Below are positions 59,876-64,000 of a stretch of DNA of 64,000 nt, in pieces. Below the pieces are notes generated by a model. That model saw nothing but the letters and a program-made list of their open reading frames with translations, was not told the origin of the DNA and searched no databases. Numbering within the stretch: position 1 is the stretch's first letter; each line of letters starts with the position of its first letter. The stretch is from Membranipora membranacea (taxonomy: Eukaryota; Bryozoa; Gymnolaemata; Cheilostomatida; Membraniporidae): positions 7,936,001 to 8,000,000 of the forward strand of contig OU612075.1 of the NCBI GenBank assembly GCA_914767715.1. The letters are read 5' to 3'. The position numbers were made by a program, and so were the translations under genes.

Positions 59876-60519
59876 TATATTCAATTGAATATTTAATTAA
59901 TTGGATAATAATTAAATATTGTAGGGTTGAGAGAAAAAGTGAAACAACATCTATTCTATATCTATCACACATTATATGGATCTTACTCTTCATGGGGAGC
60001 TTGGTCTTCATGCTCTGAGAGCTGCGGAGGTGGTAGACAGAGAAGATGGAGAAGGTGTGTGAGACCAGAGATTCTTATTGGACGATTCAGAGGATGTCAG
60101 GGACCAAGAAGGGCTGAGGCAAGGGTCTGTAATGACTTCCCATGTAAGTACTAATCTGACTATGGATTCTGATCTGAACAAGAGTAAATTTGAGAATTAC
60201 TGTGAGAATTACTTGAGGTTAGATCTAAACACACTGACAGAAACCGCTGTCAGCATAATATGTTTCACAATGATGATGTTGTGTGAACCTCAGTTACTGC
60301 AACTACTCGATGTGTTTTGACCATTAACCAGAGATTGCAATACCAAAATACCTTTTAGAATCAAAAGTAATTCCAGGTTATTACTGAGGGTTTCGCGTGC
60401 AAATGATACGTCAGTTCCATATTTATCCTTTGTTGTTGCATAATTAGAACAACAGGCGGTTGAAAATAAATTTCCATTTTGTAGGCCGAACATACAGCAG
60501 AGACTACGAAAGTTGGTAA
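58367..60519 (+). CDS. Family C secreted Gly/Asp-rich protein with one TSP1 domain
   Basis: Spliced: 58367-58409, 58897-59400, 59925-60143 and 60485-60519, giving 266 residues; all introns phase 1. Residues 1-19 are a signal peptide (M-N-K-S-A-V-I-L-L-V). Residues about 20-182 are rich in G, D, N and R, with units such as V-D-G-L-D-G-T-G and D-G-S-D-G-M-G-V-D-G-F-D-G. The TSP1 domain follows: W-G-A-W-S-S-C-S-E-S-C-G-G-G, R-W-R-R-C, G-C and V-C-N-D-F-P-C, six cysteines. The last exon adds R-T-Y-S-R-D-Y-E-S-W. I chose splicing at CCAT/GTAAGT over the read-through stop because the minus copy has the same tail, phase and stop. TSP1 domains bind matrix and glycosaminoglycans, so an extracellular matrix role is likely but inferred. 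Confidence 0.8.
58740..58857. mobile_element. Foldback MITE in the family C intron
   Basis: Core arms 58747-58787 and 58805-58845 pair over 41 bases with about five mismatches. Both ends read TAGT inward. The flanks AGTCCAGAC (58731-58739) and AGCCAAAAC (58858-58866) look like a diverged 9-base duplication. The matching intron of the minus copy has the uninterrupted site (AGTCCAGAC followed by TTTATTCGAAC, near 54588-54608 on the other strand). Confidence 0.7.
59808..59872. repeat. (AT)n microsatellite
   Basis: AT repeats in intron 3 of the family C plus copy, about 50 bases before its TAG acceptor. Absent from the minus copy. Confidence 0.9.
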
Positions 60520-60682
60520 TACTGCTGAATCGCTAAATCAAGAAGCCCACTGTTGGTGCAAGTCGACATTTATGGCGGTCAATATCGATCGTTGGTAATT
60601 ATTTGATTAAATTTAAGTCTTAATTTTTAAAGTATTATTTTTAATTGATTGCCCTAGTACTTGTTTACTGTTAATGTTACAA

Positions 60683-60688
60683 AATAAA
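60683..60688 (+). promoter_or_regulatory. Poly(A) signal of the family C plus copy
   Basis: AATAAA 164 bases after the stop, in the same sequence context as in the minus copy. Confidence 0.6.
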
Positions 60689-60694
60689 GGTTTG

Positions 60695-62210
60695 ATTCTA
60701 GAGCCACACAGATTTCGCCGTTGAATCTTTTTTCTCACTAACTGATTTAATAAACAACTGCCAACCGAGCCACTGACCCTGGTACGAAAAGGTAGATCAA
60801 GTTCAAATCGTTCACCGAAAGGGTACGGTATATACCATATAATTCCAGATAGTGGGTGTTCATGACCAAAGTGTCTCAATTTTCTTAACAAGGCAACGCC
60901 TGTCTAATGGATCATCACTGAAGGAGTTGGAAAATATTCTTGATACAAATTTATCATGCTTATCTTTTTATATGCGTGATGCCAAACTGCTATCAAATGC
61001 ATAATTTTGTGTACACGAGTCAAAGTTTTATTGGCAAAAACCACATTCAATATTGCAATGTCAGTTAAGAAATGAATGATCCCAAGGATAAACTAGTAAG
61101 TAAGATACCATCCAGTTAAAAGACTATGGTAAGATATATAACAGATGAAAAGTAAGATATGCACATGGGCTTACAAGAAAGAAGTAAAAATTTATTTCTG
61201 GAAAAAGGCAATTTCAAAATAACGAATTGGATGATGTTAGATAATAATATAAAATATAAACATTATCCTTCATACAGAAGCCTGAATAAAATTATCACAG
61301 CAACCAAAAAATTGCTACAATTATTGGTAGATATACTGCAAATCGTACCAGTTAACAGCATATCATAAATTGCCAAATCAATTCAGTAGATGTGTGAAAT
61401 ATAAGAAATAGCAAAAACTACAAAAATATCAGAAAAACTATAAGAATATCAGTTTGGAATTTCCATTTTAGGGACACATGACTCCCAGGTTCACTGAGCC
61501 AAATCGAAAGGTACAGCAAGATTGAGCTTGATCTCTCAATTTAAATCCAGAATAAGTTAATTAAGAATACGAACCACACTACCCGACAGATGAGTTTTGA
61601 CATCCCATTGAAACAATGTCAATGTACGCCGTTCTTCTTTTAAATTTTAGAGTGCACAAATTAAATAACAAACTCATTTTGTACCCCTAATATAACTGTA
61701 GCTGCGGTGAGCTTCGTGCACGCCCTCACTGATAGTCTGGGAGCGTGGGCTACGCTTGCTCACCATGCTATGTGTTGCCTTTGTTATCTGGCCAATTCAA
61801 GCTCCAATTAGTGCACTGTGTAGACATTCTTTTGTTGTGAATTGACAGGATTTTAACTGTAAATCAGTGTCTCACAGACACCCATGGTGATAGCAGCTCA
61901 AACCAATAGTCATCAGGTTTACTGCTATGAACAGGATACTGTTTTCAGATTAAAATAAACAGTTTATTCCAAACTATAACTTTACGCAGCATATGCCTTA
62001 CCTAATAGGCCAAAGAGGTATGTTTTGTTTTCATATCCATTTTCTTTTTATTAATTGACACTAACTTTAATTTAATGTATATCTCTTGCTGCAATTTCTT
62101 TTTGATGTAATGATTACCGAACACGACTGCTTATATTACCTGTTCCTTACACCATGAATTTTATTTGCAGTTTTACTAAATAAAGTACGATTCTGCCAAA
62201 GACAAAGTGT
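60695..62210. other. Intergenic, nothing recognised
   Basis: The first 100 bases still resemble the flank of the inverted family C copy. Beyond that I see no gene or repeat I can name. Confidence 0.5.
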
Positions 62211-62216
62211 ATATGC

Positions 62217-62685
62217 TGTGACAGTAAAACTCTGTGCCTTGGAGCTACATTGAATATCTGAGCAACCAAGAAGTGCATCTAAAGCTGTCATCTCGATAGA
62301 AGTACATCTAAAGCTGTCATCTCGATCTCAATCTAACGTCACATCTGCCCCACAGTTACATCAGGCACATGGCGTCATCGTGATTTAAATCCGACTCATC
62401 GACAGCTCTAAGCTACGCTCTAAGCTAGTACTCGCTTCTACTATATCTGTGCTCACTTCTACTATATCTGTGCTCACTCTCCGCTCCATCATGGTACAAC
62501 CGTCAACTGTAAGTTATTCTTCTGGATCTACTCTCTTCTGCTGCTCGTGTGAGGGAATCTAAGCCGGTGATTTAATTTGACTAAATAGAATTTTTTTTGA
62601 TTAAATAGAATTTTTTGATTAAATAGAATTTTTCTTGATTAGATTTGATTTACATTGAGCCTGTCAATTTTTTCACTTTGTTACA
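62217..62685 (+). mobile_element. Possible 5' LTR of the BEL/Pao-like element
   Basis: A stretch of about 470 bases starting TGTGACAG and ending TTACA lies just before the gag frame. It contains three sets of short internal repeats (AAGCTGTCATCTCGAT; CTCACTTCTACTATATCTGTG; GATTAAATAGAATTTTT), common in LTRs. The partner LTR is outside the window and no primer binding site is certain, so the limits are a guess. Confidence 0.3.
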
Positions 62686-62857
62686 CAGCAAGTAGGGTGT
62701 TTACATAGTGCAATCCTTGGAGCTTGTTGTTGGTCGGTGACATTGGCATCCTTGCTGGTTTGCAATCTATGCCTGTGCTTCTGGGCGTCAGTGTGGGCTT
62801 GTTCGTTGATCATTGTTGTTATACTCCCCTCGGCTCATTCTTTGGCTCGTCATCAAA

Positions 62858-64000
62858 ATGGCATCTAGTAGTGTTTATACTTCCGATGAATTGGTTGGGG
62901 AGCGCAATGCTGATCTCCGGAGCATTCTTAGGGAGGCGGGGAAGCCCTCATATGGTAATAAGGCAGCACTCATTCAAAGGATACTTAGCCACAGGTTAAA
63001 AAGGTCTGACACAATTAAATCATCCATTGAGCAGAAGCTTGAATCTATCCATGAAATGGAGAAAAATCTCTCCACATTAAAATCTGAGCTTGTTGCTTTG
63101 GAATCGTCTGCTACTGCCAATAAATCTAAACATGTAGCAGATACAGAGTGCAATCCTTTAACCTACACATTTCAGGCGGCAGCACCAAATATTTCTATAC
63201 CAGCTATTATACATAATCTAGATGATTCAGATTCTGACCATGATTCTTATTCGACGCCAGTCAGATCATATAGGAAGGAAGAATTTGTGCCAACTCCTGC
63301 ACCTAGATTATCGAAAACTGCTGCCTTCAGTTCAGTTAAATTAGCTCATATCACCAGAAATGAAAGCTTTCGGGATCATTTAGATAATCAAGCTAGCAGA
63401 CTAGCTAGCCATCAGAGCACTAGACCTAAACCTTTGCCACGTTTATCTTGTAATACGCCATCCATGAATAGCCAACAAGCTGAGCTGTATTATAATCATC
63501 ATAGCCAACCATGCGTAAATAGTACTCCAGAACCTCCATACAATAGACCTATTGTCTCGGACACAGTTGTACAATGTCGTGATAATGGAACCCTGGTAGC
63601 TAAGCCTCCATTAGCCAGTGCACATGCTCATTTAGCTAGTCATAGTGGTAGCTCATGTAACTGTAGCTTGCAGACAGCCCTGTTAGAGAAAATATCTGAG
63701 AGTATTAGCGATGCTCATTATCCTATTGTAGAGCCAAATATTTTCTCTGGTGATATTATGTTATATCAGGAATGGCGTAAGCAATTCATGAACTTCATCA
63801 ATCGGAAAAAGCATATGAGTTCTGATGACAAACTGTATCACTTGCAAAAGTATACATCAGGCGAAGCTGCTGAGGCTGTACGAGGCTATTGTATTCTGAA
63901 ATCTGAACAAGCGTTCACTGATGCTATTGATACTCTTGATAACGACTACGGCAGCTCATTTTTGGCAGCACAGGCGTTCAGTAAGAAACTAAAAAACTGG
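62858..64000 (+). CDS. BEL/Pao-like retrotransposon gag (partial, runs off the window)
   Basis: 381 codons open from ATG at 62858 to the window end with no stop. Residues about 8-46 (N-A-D-L-R-S-I-L-R-E-A-G, then N-K-A-A-L-I-Q-R-I-L) look like a SAP DNA-binding motif. Residues about 55-85 are a short charged helix, probably coiled coil. A Ser/His/Pro-rich linker follows. From about residue 292 the pattern F-S-G-D-x-x-x-Y-Q-E-W-R-K-Q-F-x-x-F, G-E-A-A and Y-G-S-S matches the DUF1759-type gag region of BEL/Pao elements. Protease and RT would lie beyond the window. The intact frame suggests a fairly young element. Confidence 0.78.
   Translation, partial: MASSSVYTSDELVGERNADLRSILREAGKPSYGNKAALIQRILSHRLKRSDTIKSSIEQKLESIHEMEKNLSTLKSELVALESSATANKSKHVADTECNPLTYTFQAAAPNISIPAIIHNLDDSDSDHDSYSTPVRSYRKEEFVPTPAPRLSKTAAFSSVKLAHITRNESFRDHLDNQASRLASHQSTRPKPLPRLSCNTPSMNSQQAELYYNHHSQPCVNSTPEPPYNRPIVSDTVVQCRDNGTLVAKPPLASAHAHLASHSGSSCNCSLQTALLEKISESISDAHYPIVEPNIFSGDIMLYQEWRKQFMNFINRKKHMSSDDKLYHLQKYTSGEAAEAVRGYCILKSEQAFTDAIDTLDNDYGSSFLAAQAFSKKLKNW

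Noticed and set aside
60138-60154. Gene end at P-C-K-Y-stop after the TSP1 domain
   Set aside because: The codons lie in a strong GTAAGT donor and both paralogues have a matching downstream exon in phase. Kept only as a possible retained-intron form.

Overview
The window is nuclear DNA from an AT-rich invertebrate animal; I cannot name the species. The evidence is spliceosomal GT-AG introns throughout, TATA promoters with short noncoding first exons, a metazoan-type thrombospondin type 1 (TSP1) domain, and remains of animal retrotransposons (jockey/CR1-like LINEs and a BEL/Pao-like gag). Genes are sparse and most of the sequence is repeat-derived or featureless. There is no bacterial-style operon and no CRISPR array.

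The coherent content is a cluster of small secreted low-complexity proteins. Family A (genes ending at 46, 5718 and 12377 on +, and 17460-18628 on -) has a TATA box, a noncoding exon, a signal-peptide exon ending in phase 1, and one exon of Asn/Gly repeats built on G-N-x-N-G-N-x-N. A family A remnant at 26885-27248 (-) keeps only promoter and signal exon. Family B (35272-37829 and 42590-43835, both -) has the same exon plan, a different signal exon and a few cysteines. Family C is a head-to-head pair: a broken copy (52399-54937, -) and an intact-looking copy (58367-60519, +). It encodes signal peptide, Gly/Asp-rich region, one TSP1 domain and a short spliced C-terminal tail. Every coding intron I could place is phase 1.

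Layout: 1-12.4 kb is a tandem duplication of a roughly 5.7-6.7 kb unit carrying family A genes. The 12.4-17.4 kb stretch is intergenic. The 17.4-19.1 kb stretch is the fourth family A gene. From 20.3 to 25.1 kb there is a large inverted repeat with later insertions. From 26.9 to 27.2 kb is the family A remnant. The 32-34.6 kb stretch is a degenerate tandem array plus a LINE fragment. From 35.3 to 43.8 kb lie the two family B genes. The 44-47 kb stretch is a decayed LINE, a minisatellite and a SINE-like sequence. The 47-52 kb and 56-57.4 kb stretches hold dispersed repeats. From 52.2 to 60.7 kb is the family C pair, and 62.2-64 kb is the 5' part of a BEL/Pao-like element running off the edge.

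Taken together, the genes look like a locus for extracellular, probably structural or matrix, secreted proteins that grows and decays by local duplication. That role is inference from signal peptides, repeat composition and the TSP1 domain. The exact biological use is unknown to me.
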